A stretch of DNA of 64,000 nucleotides from Sepioteuthis lessoniana (GCA_963585895.1 OY757921.1:53549090-53613089), one strand, 5' to 3'. Positions 39,607-53,009 are shown, counted from the first letter of the stretch. The notes: generated by a model from the letters alone, not told the origin. Numbers and translations: made by a program.

Positions 39607-39630
39607 CTGTTTTTGGTGGAGGTCGTACCA
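39607..39630 (-). CDS. 24-nt linker microexon, unit 5
   Basis: Same sequence and splice sites; a nearby intron substitution (TTTTTAACCG near 39568) is shared with unit 6. Confidence 0.85.
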
Positions 39631-39819
39631 CTGAAATGAGATTAAAATCATATCAATTGAAATAATCCTAACGTATTTGTTGCCATTTTCTTTGAGCAAG
39701 GCACAAATAATTATTTTAATTAACTTTAAACGGAAAATCTCAAGTAGTTATTATCGTTTTTGAAAACATTAGTATTATTGTAATTATTTTTTAAATACAT
39801 TCAGACTTTTTCATACCAG

Positions 39820-41015
39820 CCTTAGCTGAGGGTTTTGCTGTAGTTTGGATAGTCTCCACTCATCCTCTTAATTTCATTTCTTCTAGTCCCTGTACAAATC
39901 TCTTCCGAGCACAACAATTACAATTATTCATATGCTCAAATTTCAACTCCCTACACAAATCTCCGTAGAACACAATCCCAATCCAGTTGTGTCTCGTTTT
40001 ATACTCTCTTAGTGCTAATTTACTGCATTCAATTATTACATGATTGGTTCTTCGTCTCTGTCACCACATAATCTCCATCTACTATATTCTTGCGTCTTCT
40101 CTGTTCTTGCTTTAACATTGTTAGTCTTAATGACGTTGTTTGTCGCTTGAAATGTCCATAGAGTTGTTTTTCTTCCATTTTTTTTCTTGTTATTTTTGTT
40201 CGGTCTATGATTGTGTTACACGTTGCTGTTATTCTCTTTTTCTCATGTAATCTTTGAGGCATTGTATTGATGCATGAACCCTAACTTCACTATTGACAAG
40301 GCCTCGTTCTCCTCCATTTTTTGAGACATACTCTCTGTCTACGTCATCACAGGAATGTAATGCCTAATGCAACGTCATTTATTTTTCGTCCCCTGAGACC
40401 TTTATTATTATTATTATTATTATTATTACTCATAGCGAGTGTTTCCTACCAGCGTTGGCGGATAGTATTTAACAGAATACTGAGTGAGAGGGAGTCTTCT
40501 CAAGTTTTCCGGTCTCTTCTGAGTATCCTGGTTGGTCTCGACACTGCTGCAGTCTTGGTATTCTTTGATATCCAAATTATCCGTTCTGTTATCAAAGTTT
40601 TTTGTTACCGTTTAAAACGCACCAATTAAAATTGATATCAATGTTCTACAACTGTTTTGGTTCCCTGTTAAATCCCAGTAGTTTGTAATAATTTTGCCTT
40701 TGAACAAACACAAAAAGCCACAAGACGGAATTTTAGTAAAAACAAGTCTCTTCAAGTTTCAGAATTTGGGCAGCTCTGAGCAATTCTGTAGTTTTGATTT
40801 ATCTCTTCAAGTTGCATTTTCTAACTTCTTTGTTTGGTTGTGCTCTTTTCATTCCAAGATATCTAGGTATTTTTCCTTCCTTAGTGTCTTCGCTTATTGT
40901 TGCTATTTCTCTACCTGTCTTTCTTGCCTAAGTTCCCATCCGGGTTTTGTGATTATGCCTACTTTGGCATATGCAATTATTACTATCTCCTCACAACAAC
41001 CTTTATGAAACAAAA
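39820..41015 (-). mobile_element. Minus-strand LINE mosaic, unit 5
   Basis: As unit 3, with two further substitutions (ATGCAACG, GGCGGATAG) shared with unit 6. Confidence 0.75.
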
Positions 41016-41436
41016 GCAATAGAATGTTTGCACAGATCATAAGCACAATTGATACAATATCTAAAGGCAGTTAGAATTATGTCTAATATTTTATTCAATA
41101 TCTCCTCTTAAATTCTCTCTCTCCATTTTCTTCGTAAATAGTTGAATCTACTCTAAAAAGTATTTCACACTATTATTGCTTTCAGTCTTATTAGACAGTT
41201 TTTTTTCCAAAATATATTAATATGTTTGTAAACCGTCCAGTTACTTAATAGACTTGTGTTTTGAAATAGGTCTTGGCAGTAAATGTCCAGTTCAATGTGA
41301 TGTATTGAAAAAATTGCTAACCTATTTAGATTAAGCATTAAGCAGTTTTAACGCATCAGATAAATCTTCATCTAGTTAATTTCATTCGCCCCTGAAACAT
41401 GGAAATCAATGACACACCACTCTAATAGAAATGAGC

Positions 41437-41717
41437 AGATTAAAAGGATACAAAATGAAAACTTTTGGCATTACTTACCTTTTTTACAGATCTTTCCTAT
41501 GCTACATAGGAAAGATCTGTGAAAAAGTTACGTAATGCCAAAAGTTTTCATTTTATATCCTTTTAATCTGAGGACATACACACACTTTCATTTTGTATCC
41601 TTTTAATCTGAGGACATACACACACTTTCATTTTGTATCCTTTTAATCTTAGGACATACACACACTTTGTATCCTTTTAATCTGAGGACATACACACAAT
41701 TTGTATCCTTTTAATCT
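41437..41717. repeat. Fold-back plus tandem array, unit 5
   Basis: Same composition; two small substitutions, one at the centre and one in the donor. Confidence 0.92.
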
Positions 41718-41798
41718 GAGGACATACACACACTGCAATTTTACCTCTAGGAACACATTTTCCTCTGTTCCTGCATGGATTAATTCTGCAGGGATTGA
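41479..41798 (-). pseudogene. EGF exon of unit 5, broken by fold-back
   Basis: Same structure, stop at 41679-41677. The distal donor has changed from GTACGT to GTAAGT, a stronger consensus, and the palindrome centre has one substitution (CTATGCTACATAG). Confidence 0.88.
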
Positions 41799-42549
41799 CT
41801 GAATAATGGTGAATGTAATTTCATTATCATATCCACATATAATTTTCTAAAGTGTAATTTGAAGAAAAAAACATTAATGAAATACGGTGTTTATTCAATT
41901 GCCTCGATGATATAACTAATTAATACACAATTAAGAAAAGCTTTTTAATCTATTACAAACTATTCATGAAACTAATGGTTTATGTCTATCGCATAGGATT
42001 AAGAATTGAATTGTGACATTAATATTGATTAATTACTGTATTTCACTCCTCTCAGCTTTAATTGTTCTATTGTTTGTAGATATACTTGATGAAATAATTT
42101 TCTTTTCTATTTTTCTGTCCTTCACCGTTGATTATATTGATATATTCAATGGAAGATATTGAGAGAATATTGAAAACAAAAGTCATTAACAAATTTACCT
42201 CCTTTAAAAATCAATCAGCATATGTACGTATGTATGTATATATCTCTAAAAATAATGACGCAAACCATTCTTGAGTTTTGTATCTAGATGTTTCCACCCT
42301 AAGTGTTTTTCTTTCACTTTCCTTATATAGATTACTTCATTACATTCGTTTTAGCAAATATCCGGAAGTCTCTTTCTCTTTGCAAATTTTTAAACTTTCC
42401 CATTCAAGAAAACTCTAAATAAACATTAATAAAGTCTCACCTAAAAGAAACACAGGCAAGTGACCAAATAACATTTAGAAGATTAATGTAAGCTTTCACA
42501 CTACGAATACTTCATAGGCATTAGGCTTAAAAAAGAGACATACACCTAC

Positions 42550-43113
42550 CTTGACATGCCTTCATCGCTATTTTATTCTTAATACTCCTCAAGGCATTAA
42601 AGTTTTTAACAGTAAATTTATGCTGCGATATCGGTTTACTAGCCATGGCTCTCAGATCTGATTGTCGTAGATTTCTTCCAATACCAATGCTGAACATTAC
42701 GATGCCTTTTGCTTTAAGTATCGCAGCTTCTCTTTTTACGGCTCTTGGATTGGAAGACATACCGTCGGTGAGAACAATGGCGATATTAGGAGCATAACTT
42801 CGATCTCCTTGTCTTTTTGTAAAGATATATCGGAGAGTTCTGAGGGCTATATGGGTGTTTGTTCCTCCCCCACGGAATCTGATTCTTCTGATTGCCTTTA
42901 TCAATCTCCACTTCTTTCGGTATGCTCTCAGATTGAAGCGAACGACTGAGCTTGAGCTGAACGACACAACAGCAACTCTGACTTGATTATAGCCTATTTT
43001 CATAGCACTGACAACTCCAATCGTGAATAGCTTAACTTTTTCGAAATTTCTTCTAGTTACACTTCCAGAATCATCAAGCACAAAGACGATGTCTGCCACT
43101 GCTTTATTACATA
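42550..43113 (-). CDS. vWA-domain exon, unit 5
   Basis: 564 nt. One private replacement, Val to Met immediately after the conserved LTDG (LTDGMSS), near 42760; the metal-coordinating Asp itself is unchanged. Splice sites are intact. Confidence 0.95.
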
Positions 43114-44559
43114 CTGGAAAAAGTAAAAGATATTGTTTTATAATATCCATTAGTATATTTTTAATACAACGATATTTCCAATCAACAAAAAACTTATTTT
43201 TGATACTTTCTTCATAGGATTATTGTTTTGGCAATGTGTTATCTTACAAGAGAGATCATTTTTATCACATAGAGAAAAGTGAACTAGATCAAACCAAAAG
43301 TGTTAAGTGGTTGGTCTTGTTTATAATAAAAAATATATTTATTAAGTTTCGCATTAATCATTTCCCCTATATTTAGTTTAGCAAACACTTGATCTATTAT
43401 GAGTCTAAAAGTGCGGCTATTACGTAAAGGCACTAAGAAATTATTTTGAAAGGCATAAATTTCAGCAAATAAATCCCATTTTTCGCAAATATCATATCCT
43501 ATCATTTCGGGGAAAATTTGACATAGTTTATATGCCTATAGTCACTATACCATATCATGATATAAACAAAACGATTTGAAAAGTAGACATAACGCGTGAA
43601 AAAGACAAGCAACTTCAGATGACAAGAATTTACTTATACTCACAAGTGGTATATGAGAAAACTTGAATCTCTCATAGAAAATGTGTCACATAAAATCCTC
43701 TAGTATTTTAGGATACAAATAGACTACCAAATCCTGGCTACTAGAGAATATATATTATTCTGGGTTTTGTCTTTTTATTTTAACAGCCCAATCGTTCGAG
43801 GCTATATAATACGCCGACTACACGTCTGCAAGAGATAAAACTCCCACCCCACCGTTTGCTTTTGCGTAGAAATTTCTGACTTTTCTGTATTATTGTCTCA
43901 GTTATTCATTAGTGATATACTAATACATTATCCTTTATATTTGCTGCCGTGATTCCAATATTTCAAGGGCAGAGGATCGGTCTTTCCTCATTATTGGTCT
44001 TTCTATCTTTCGTTTTCTATACCTTCTTTGTAGAGAACTGTTTCTTTAATTACAGTAAAGTGCAAATTTGTTATCTTCCCTAGTCAATTTCTTGCGCTGA
44101 AGTCTCTTATTTGAGTTTGTGTAGAACAACCAACATTTGCAGGTTTTCGATCAGGTCATGCCCGATGACTATCAAGGCAGGGCCTGTCGATCATGACACC
44201 CAAATCTGTTGTTTGGCTCCAATTTTTCGATTTTTTCTTTTTTCATGGGTAATATAGTGTCTTTTTTTAATTATTATCTGCGCAACTGACACAGATGTGA
44301 ACAAGAACACATATCGTAAGGGAACTTGTCAGCTGATCAAAAAAAAAAATCAGTTTCTTAATTTTAAATTAGTTAAAATCTAAAGTTATCTTATTTTACC
44401 CATTTAACAGATATCAGTAAATCTGGACCTATTTGCTTGTATCCCTGTATCGTTATTTTGGATTTGTTTTATATAATCGAAGACAATTGGAATCTCGTTA
44501 AACGAATAGCGGAATCATGCCCAAAAATATATCGGAAAACATATTAACATGTCACTAAT

Positions 44560-47500
44560 ACAATAACTGAGACAATAATTACAGAAAAGTTAGAAATTTC
44601 TAAACAAAAGCAAACTGTAAGGAATAGTGCCCGAAACGCCAGAAACACAAACACAAAAGAATAAACACTGACACAAGACGAACAAATGAATGTAGAGATT
44701 ATGAAGAGAATTATGTCCGAAAAGAAAACCACATTACCCTCACTCAGGAATCAAGACTGGAAAACATTCAATGCAGAAATTTGTAAAATAAACTACTTAT
44801 TAACAAATATCTTAAAGAACAACACGGAATTTAACGATCTAATCTGTGCAGGAGCGAAATCAGTAGGTGAAAAAAATCGCCTTTTTCCTGAAGAACATAA
44901 AAAGTCAAAACCTGCATTGGAAACACAGATAAAAAATCTACAATAACAAGCAAAAATACTAAGAAGAAGAAAAATATGAAAATACGTTGGGACGAAGAGA
45001 GTAATGCAATGAAAATACGGGGGAGAATGTGCCAAGATTAACCAACAACCAGATGCAAGGGGAGCAAAACGATTGTGGACTAAAATATTGGGACGTAGCG
45101 ATTATGACAAAAACAAACTGAATGGATTAGCAACATGGAAAAGACTTCTAAACACTCGAAGAAGGTCCTAAGTCGGAAATACACCTCGATTCCATCAGAG
45201 CAACACTCAAAAAATACCAAACTGGAAAATTCCAGGCCTTGATGGCATACATGGATTCTGGTTTAAAAGTTCTCTTCCGTCCATGATAGACTGCCAATCA
45301 AAATGAATCGATGCTCAGAGAAAACAAATATACCCCAATGGGTGATCAAAGGAAAGACGACCCTGATAAAAAAAAAAAAGACCACCAAAAAGGAACTGCA
45401 CCCAGCAGTTAAAGACCCATAAAATGCCTACCGATGATATGGAACATACTAACAGCATAATTTAGGGAGGAGATTTACTTCCCGTTAATAAGCCGCAGAA
45501 CAGAAAGGATACCACATGGGGATCAGAAGTTCCGAGGCACAATTATACATTCATCAACATATCCTCAATGACAGTAAACCGAGACAGAAAATGAAGCTAT
45601 GGTGTGGTTGACAAAAAATGGCTTACGGTATGCTCCCTCAAAGCTGGATAAGACACCGTCTCAAAATGCCATAAAGCTTATCAACAAACAAACAAAAAAC
45701 TAGGAAAACTACAGAGTTGACCTGACAGCAGGAGGAGAAAGTTTCGCAGAGATGAACATCTAGAGAGGAATACTCCAGAGAAATGCGCTACTACTGTTAG
45801 CATCGTTTATAACGATGACAGCATTCAATCACATAATCAGGAAATGCATCGGCGGTTATAAACTTAATAAATTGTAAGAAAAGATTAATAACCTAATGTA
45901 CATCGATGGTATTAAAATGTTTGCCATGAATGAAAAACCTTAATACAGTCAGTGAGAGTATACTGTCAGGACATAGGGATAGAATTTGATAGACAAAATG
46001 CCATATGCTAAAAATGAGGTGCGGGCAACATTACGCAAGGCATAGAACTACCAAAGCAAGGAATAATTAAAACCCTCGAAGAAAAGGAAACCTACAAACA
46101 CTTGAGAATATTGAAAGCGGACACCATTAAATACGTGGAGGTGAGAGAAAACATTACAAAAGAGTATCTCAGGAGAACGAGAAAACTACTGGAAACCAAA
46201 CTATATGGTAGGAATCTCATCAAGGAGAAAACATCGGGGCCGTCCCCCTTGTAAGATAATTCTTGAAATAGACGAGGGGAGAATTTCTACAAATGAAGAC
46301 GAGAGCAGGAAAACACATGATCATATATAAGACCTTACATCCCAGAGATGACGTTGACAGACTGTATGTGTCGAGAAAAGGAGGAGGAAGAGGACTCACC
46401 AGCAGCATTCAAGATAGCATTGATGCATTGATACAATGACTCGAAGACTACTTAAAAAAATCACGGTAGAAAACTGACAACAGCAACCAGAAACAATGCA
46501 GACAACACAATTATCAACAGGATAAAAATAACCAGAAAACAAAAATAGTTTGGTTAATTTTGGTTTTATAGAATATCAACCATTGTAGGTTATTTAATGT
46601 CAAATCCATTTTTAAACATATAAACAGTTCTCTTTCAAAATTTTCAGTTTAGCATAAGTACGTTGTTTAAATATCCAAAATAGTCCTATTTCAAAATATT
46701 CAGTTTAGTCCACAAATATAAATGATTCCAAGTATTGTCATGTATTAATTACTAAACATCATTAGTATATTTACACTCAGTTAAATGAAAGCAGTTTAAA
46801 TGTCAAGAGAGCCCTCTTTCAAACAATTCAGTCTAGCATAAGCACTTACTTTAGTTCTATTTGACCAATAGTTAGGACCCTCTCAGGTGCTACAACTTCC
46901 AGCCAAAGTGGACCTGGATGCGATGGAAATCAAGGAGTATGCCACATTCGCCAAAGTCCCAACATTACTGGAGCCTCAACATCGGCTGTTTTCCTGTCAT
47001 AAACTGGAAACTCGTTGGGGGGACTTGAACCTCTGCAGAGATTCACTCGGTGCATTCTACAGTCTCAGCCTCAGCCGAATAGGCCAAAAACGAAAATGGG
47101 AAGAAAAACTAATGTATGGACATCTCAAGTGAAATCTCACACATGAAAAATTAGACTTGGCTAAGAAAGAGAAAGATAAAAAACGGTGTCTCTTCTGATA
47201 GCAAAAATAACAACACCATAAGAACCAGCTATATCAAAGCAAGAATAGATCAGACGCAACAAAATAGCAAATGAATGTTTTGTGGTGAGAGAGATGAAAC
47301 CATCAATCACATAGTAAACGAATGCAGAAAATTAGCAAAGAAGTAGTGTACGACTAAACACGGATGGGTGGAGAAAGTGATACACTAGGAATTGGGCCAG
47401 AGGTTTAAATTTGACCATACGAACAAATGGTCCGTGAACTACCCAGAATCCGTCCTGGAGAGTGAGACACTCAATATTCTTTGAGATTTTGTGGTATAAA

Positions 47501-47949
47501 CATATCACCTGTTCTACGTCTGCCGAAAGAACTAAAGATAGTCAACAAAGAACACCCCCGAAAAAAAAGAAAAGCGAACGCTACAAGCTATAGATTTTGC
47601 CGACCCACCAGACCACAGAGTACAACTGAAAGAAAGCGAGAAGAAAGATAAAAACCTAGACCTTCCTAGGGAGACGAAAATCTATGGAACATGAAAGTTA
47701 TGGTGATAACAATCGTTATCGGTGATCTCGGTAAAGTCACCAAAATATTGGTTCAAGGACGCTAAGAATTGGAAATGAAAAAACGAGTGGAGACCAACCA
47801 AACAACAGGATTATTAAATTGGTCAGAATACTGACGAGACATCTGTAGACGTGAGGAGACCTACAATCTCTCAAAAGCCAGTGGAACACCATCTAAAAAT
47901 ACTGGGGTGAACGGAATAATAAAAATAATAATAATAATAATAATAATAA
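44560..47949 (+). mobile_element. LINE-A copy 5, spanning units 5 and 6
   Basis: Here the N-terminal frame stays open from 44686 to 44946 (86 codons, ...FPEEHKKSKPALETQI), past the site where the other copies have TAA and an insertion. It therefore preserves an older state. The rest is broken as elsewhere. TAA tail 47914-47949. Confidence 0.85.
46547..47086 (+). mobile_element. Nested element, unit 6
   Basis: 540 bp, same site; matches units 1 and 2 at the variant position. Confidence 0.8.
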
Positions 47950-47950
47950 A

Positions 47951-48314
47951 ATTGGCCAAATTTTCGATTTGCCCTCCCGGCTAACCACAGAATAAAACTG
48001 AAAGAACGTGCAAAGAGAGATAAGTACTGCAACCTTGCTAGAGAATTGAAGAAACTGTGGAACATGAAGGTGACATTTATACCAATTGTGATTGGTGCTT
48101 TTGGCAAGGTAACTAAAGGAATATTAAAGGGCCTGGAGGATTTTGAAGTTGGCGGTCGAGTGGAGACCATCCGAACAACAGCATTATTGAAAACGGCCAG
48201 AATACTGAGGAGAGTCCTGAAGACTTGCGGAAATTGATGTCACTCAATATCCAGTGAAAGACCATCAGCGATAGCTGATGGGAAAAAAACTCTTATGAGT
48301 AAATGATAATAATA
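47951..48314 (+). mobile_element. LINE-B 3' end, unit 6
   Basis: Same fragment. Confidence 0.85.
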
Positions 48315-48789
48315 CAAACTTGAGCATTCCTGCCGAGTTTGGAGATACAATGAAGGAAAACTATAACCAAAAAAATTAAAAGGCCTTTCCATGGTGGTAA
48401 AAGTGTTTGGGAACATAAAATTTACAGTAATATAAATCATAGCTTGAAAAGTTTAGACAATTCATATGAACTTAAAAAATGTCTGGAGAAATTGAAGATC
48501 AGTTTAAAGAACTCACCGACTTCACACCACAGTACTTATAGATCGACAAAAACTCTTGGATAGAATATAATCAGCCTATAATAAGCTGTTAGAGGGGAAT
48601 TTTCAGTCGACACTTGTTGCTAGTGGCATACTGGATTTCCTCTTATTCGTAAATATCAACGTTGTCTTTCTAATTTTCCTATATTTTTATATCTGAAGCT
48701 TTTCAAATCTTATAGAGGAAGGCGTTCTTTTCTTGACTCATATGAATTTTTAACCGATTGAATAAATGAACGGAGTCGATAATACTCAC

Positions 48790-48813
48790 CTGTTTTTGGT
48801 GGAGGTCGTACCA
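48790..48813 (-). CDS. 24-nt linker microexon, unit 6
   Basis: Same sequence and splice sites as units 1-5. Confidence 0.85.
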
Positions 48814-49004
48814 CTGAAATGAGATTAAAATCATATCAATTGAAATAATCCTAACGTATTTGTTGCCATTTTCTTTGAGCAAGGCACAAATAATTATTTT
48901 AATTAACTTTAAACGGAAAATCTCAAGTAGTTATTATCGTTTTTGAAAACATTAGTATTATTGTAATTATTTTTTAAATACATTCAGACTTTTTCATACC
49001 AGCC

Positions 49005-50200
49005 TTAGCTGAGGGTTTTGCTGTAGTTTGGATAGTCTCCACTCATCCTCTTAATTTCATTTCTTCTAGTCCCTGTACAAATTTCTTCCGAGCACAACAA
49101 TTACAATTATTCATATGCTCAAATTTCAACTCCCTACACAAATCTCCGTAGAACACAATCCCAATCCAGTTGTGTCTCGTTTTATACTCTCTTAGTGCTA
49201 ATTTACTGCATTCAATTATTACATGATTGGTTCTTCGTCTCTGTCACCACATAATCTCCATCTACTATATTCTTGCGTCTTCTCTGTTCTTGCTTTAACA
49301 TTGTTAGTCTTAATGACGTTGTTTGTCGCTTGAAATGTCCATAGAGTTGTTTTTCTTCCATTTTTTTTCTTGTTATTTTTGTTCGGTCTATGATTGTGTT
49401 ACACGTTGCTGTTATTCTCTTTTTCTCATGTAATCTTTGAGGCATTGTATTGATGCATGAACCCTAACTTCACTATTGACAAGGCCTCGTTCTCCTCCAT
49501 TTTTTGAGACATACTCTCTGTCTACGTCATCACAGGAATGTAATGCCTAATGCAACGTCATTTATTTTTCGTCCCCTGAGACCTTTATTATTATTATTAT
49601 TATTATTATTACTCATAGCGAGTGTTTCCTACCAGCGTTGGCGGATAGTATTTAACAGAATACTGAGTGAGAGGGAGTCTTCTCAAGTTTTCCGGTCTCT
49701 TCTGAGTATCCTGGTTGGTCTCGACACTGCTGCAGTCTTGGTATTCTTTGATATCCAAATTATCCGTTCTGTTATCAAAGTTTTTTGTTACCGTTTAAAA
49801 CGCACCAATTAAAATTGATATCAATGTTCTACAACTGTTTTGGTTCCCTGTTAAATCCCAGTAGTTTGTAATAATTTTGCCTTTGAACAAACACAAAAAG
49901 CCACAAGACGGAATTTTAGTAAAAACAAGTCTCTTCAAGTTTCAGAATTTGGGCAGCTCTGAGCAATTCTGTAGTTTTGATTTATCTCTTCAAGTTGCAT
50001 TTTCTAACTTCTTTGTTTGGTTGTGCTCTTTTCATTCCAAGATATCTAGGTATTTTTCCTTCCTTAGTGTCTTCGCTTATTGTTGCTATTTCTCTACCTG
50101 TCTTTCTTGCCTAAGTTCCCATCCGGGTTTTGTGATTATGCCTACTTTGGCATATGCAATTATTACTATCTCCTCACAACAACCTTTATGAAACAAAAGC
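49005..50200 (-). mobile_element. Minus-strand LINE mosaic, unit 6
   Basis: As unit 5. Confidence 0.75.
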
Positions 50201-50619
50201 AATAGAATGTTTGCACAGATCATAAGCACAATTGATACAATATCTAAAGGCAGTTAGAATTATGTCTAATATTTTATTCAATATCTCCTCTTAAATTCTC
50301 TCTCTCCATTTTCTTCGTAAATAGTTGAATCTACTCTAAAAAGTATTTCACACTATTATTGCTTTCAGTCTTATTAGACAGTTTTTTTTCCAAAATATAT
50401 TAATATGTTTGTAAACCGTCCAGTTACTTAATAGACTTGTGTTTTGAAATAGGTCTTGGCAGTAAATGTCCAGTTCAATGTGATGTATTGAAAAAATTGC
50501 TAACCTATTTAGATTAAGCATTAAGCAGTTTTAACGCATCAGATAAATCTTCATCTAGTTAATTTCATTCGCCCCTGAAACATGGAAATCAATGACACAC
50601 CACTCTAATAGAAATGAGC

Positions 50620-50940
50620 AGATTAAAAGGATACAAAATGAAAACTTTTGGCATTACGTACCTTTTTTACAGATCTTTCCTATGTTACATAGGAAAGATC
50701 TGTGAAAAAGTTACGTAATGCCAAAAGTTTTCATTTTATATCCTTTTAATCTGAGGACATACACACACTTTCATTTTGTATCCTTTTAATCTGAGGACAT
50801 ACACACACTTTCATTTTGTATCCTTTTAATCTGAGGACATACACACACTTTCATTTTGTATCCTTTTAATCTTAGGACATACACACACTTTGTATCCTTT
50901 TAATCTGAGGACATACACACAATTTGTATCCTTTTAATCT
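50620..50940. repeat. Fold-back plus tandem array, unit 6
   Basis: Three 40-bp repeats instead of two, then two 34-bp repeats. Confidence 0.92.
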
Positions 50941-51021
50941 GAGGACATACACACACTGCAATTTTACCTCTAGGAACACATTTTCCTCTGTTCCTGCATG
51001 GATTAATTCTGCAGGGATTGA
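50662..51021 (-). pseudogene. EGF exon of unit 6, broken by fold-back with one extra repeat
   Basis: The interval is 360 bp, exactly one 40-bp repeat more than in units 2, 3 and 5. Stop at 50902-50900. The array inside this dead exon is still changing length. Confidence 0.88.
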
Positions 51022-51773
51022 CTGAATAATGGTGAATGTAATTTCATTATCATATCCACATATAATTTTCTAAAGTGTAATTTGAAGAAAAAAACATTAA
51101 TGAAATACGGTGTTTATTCAATTGCCTCGATGATATAACTAATTAATACACAATTAAGAAAAGCTTTTTAATCTATTACAAACTATTCATGAAACTAATG
51201 TTTTATGTCCATTGCATAAGATTAAGAATTGAATTGTGACATTAATATTGATTAATTACTGTATTTCACTCCTCTCAGCTTTAATTGTTCTATTGTTTGT
51301 AGATATACTTGATGAAATAATTTTCTTTTCTATTTTTCTGTCCATCACCGTTGGTTATATTGATAGATTTAATGGAAGATATTGAGAGAATATTGAAAAC
51401 AAAAGTCATTAACAAATTTACCTCCTTTAAAATTCAATCAGCATATGTACGTATGTATGTATATATCTCTAAAGTTAATGACACAAACCATTCTTGAGTT
51501 TTGTATCTAGATGTTTCCACCCTAAGTGTTTTTCTTTCACTTTCCTTATATAGATTACTTCATTACATTCTTTTTAGCAAATATCCGGAAGTCTCTTTCT
51601 CTTTGCAAATTTTTAAACTTTCCCATTCAAGAAAACTCTAAATAAACATTAATAACGTCTCACCTAAAAAAAACACAGGCAAGTGACCAAATAACATTTA
51701 GAAGATTAATGTAAGCTTTCACACTACGAATACTTCATAGTCATTAGGCTTAAAAAAAGAGACATACACCTAC

Positions 51774-52337
51774 CTTGACATGCCTTCATCGCTATTTTAT
51801 TCTTAATACTCCTCAAGGCATTAAAGTTTTTAACAGTAAATTTATGCTGCGATATCGGTTTACTAGCCATGGCTCTCAGATCTGATTGTCGTAGATTTCT
51901 TCCAATACCAATGCTGAACATTACGATGCCTTTTGCTTTAAGTATCGCAGCTTCTCTTTTTACGGCTCTTGGATTGGAAGACACACCGTCGGTGAGAACA
52001 ATGGCGATATTAGGAGCATAACTTCGATCTCCTTGTCTTTTTGTAAAGATATATCGGAGAGTTCTGAGGGCTATATGGGTGTTTGTTCCTCCCCCACGGA
52101 ATCTGATTCTTCTGATTGCCTTTATCAATCTCCACTTCTTTCGGTATGCTCTCAGATTGAAGCGAACGACTGAGCTTGAGCTGAACGACACAACAGCAAC
52201 TCTGACTTGATTATAGCCTATTTTCATAGCACTGACAACTCCAATCGTGAATAGCTTAACTTTTTCGAAATTTCTTCTAGTTACACTTCCAGAATCATCA
52301 AGCACAAAGACGATGTCTGCCACTGCTTTATTACATA
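51774..52337 (-). CDS. vWA-domain exon, unit 6
   Basis: 564 nt, coding for the same protein as unit 1 although the intron on its upstream side (52338 onward) and part of the intron downstream (51200-51500) have diverged. The exon is therefore more similar to its paralogues than the flanks allow by simple descent. Confidence 0.95.
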
Positions 52338-53009
52338 CTGGAAAAAAATAAAAGATATTGTTTTATAATATCCATTAGTATATTTTTAATCCAACGATAC
52401 TTCCAATCAACAAAAAACCTATTATGGATACTTTCTTGACAGGATTATTGTTTTGGCAATGTGTTATCTTACAAGAGATCATTTCTATCATATAGGGAAA
52501 AGTGAACTAGATCAAACCAAATGTCTTAAGTGGTTGGTCCTGTTTATTATAAAAAATATATTTATTAATTTTCGTATTAATTATTTCTCCTATATTTAGA
52601 TAGCAAATACTTGATCCATTATGATACTACAAATTTGCCCATTTGGTACACTCACTAAGAAATTATTTCGAAAGACACAAATTTCAGCCAATATATCATA
52701 TTTCTCACAAATATGAAATGATTTAGAGGAAATTTTTGCATATACTTAACTATGTCTGTTGTCAGTATACCATATCACGATGTAAATAAAAGATTTGAAC
52801 AGTACACATAACTCGTGAAAAAGACGATCACATTTAGATGAGTAAAACAGCTTATGGTAATAAGTGGTATATAGAAAATGAGTAGCATAAGATCTTCTGG
52901 TATTTTGGGACAAAAACAGACTGCCAAATCCTTGCTACAAGTGCATCTACATTAATCTGACTTTTCTCTTCCAGATAACCACAAACCTTTATTTAACAGT
53001 CCAATCGGC

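Larger units (their letters stand above)
36317..45532 (-). repeat. Tandem unit 5 (9216 bp)
   Basis: Fold-back EGF exon, no SINE (empty site at 43689/43690). The LINE region near 44890 is uninterrupted where units 1-4 have a stop and a 4-base insertion, so it keeps the ancestral state there. It carries the longest TAA microsatellite of the array (38703-38767). Confidence 0.95.
45533..52900 (-). repeat. Tandem unit 6, homogenised for 5.7 kb, then progressively diverged
   Basis: From 45533 to about 51200 the sequence is nearly identical to unit 5. Substitutions then appear (51200-51500), and beyond the vWA exon (52338 onward) they rise to roughly one in ten and more. The vWA exon inside the diverging part is unchanged. 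The SINE is absent (about 52885). This copy is the junction between the recent array and the older module. Confidence 0.85.
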
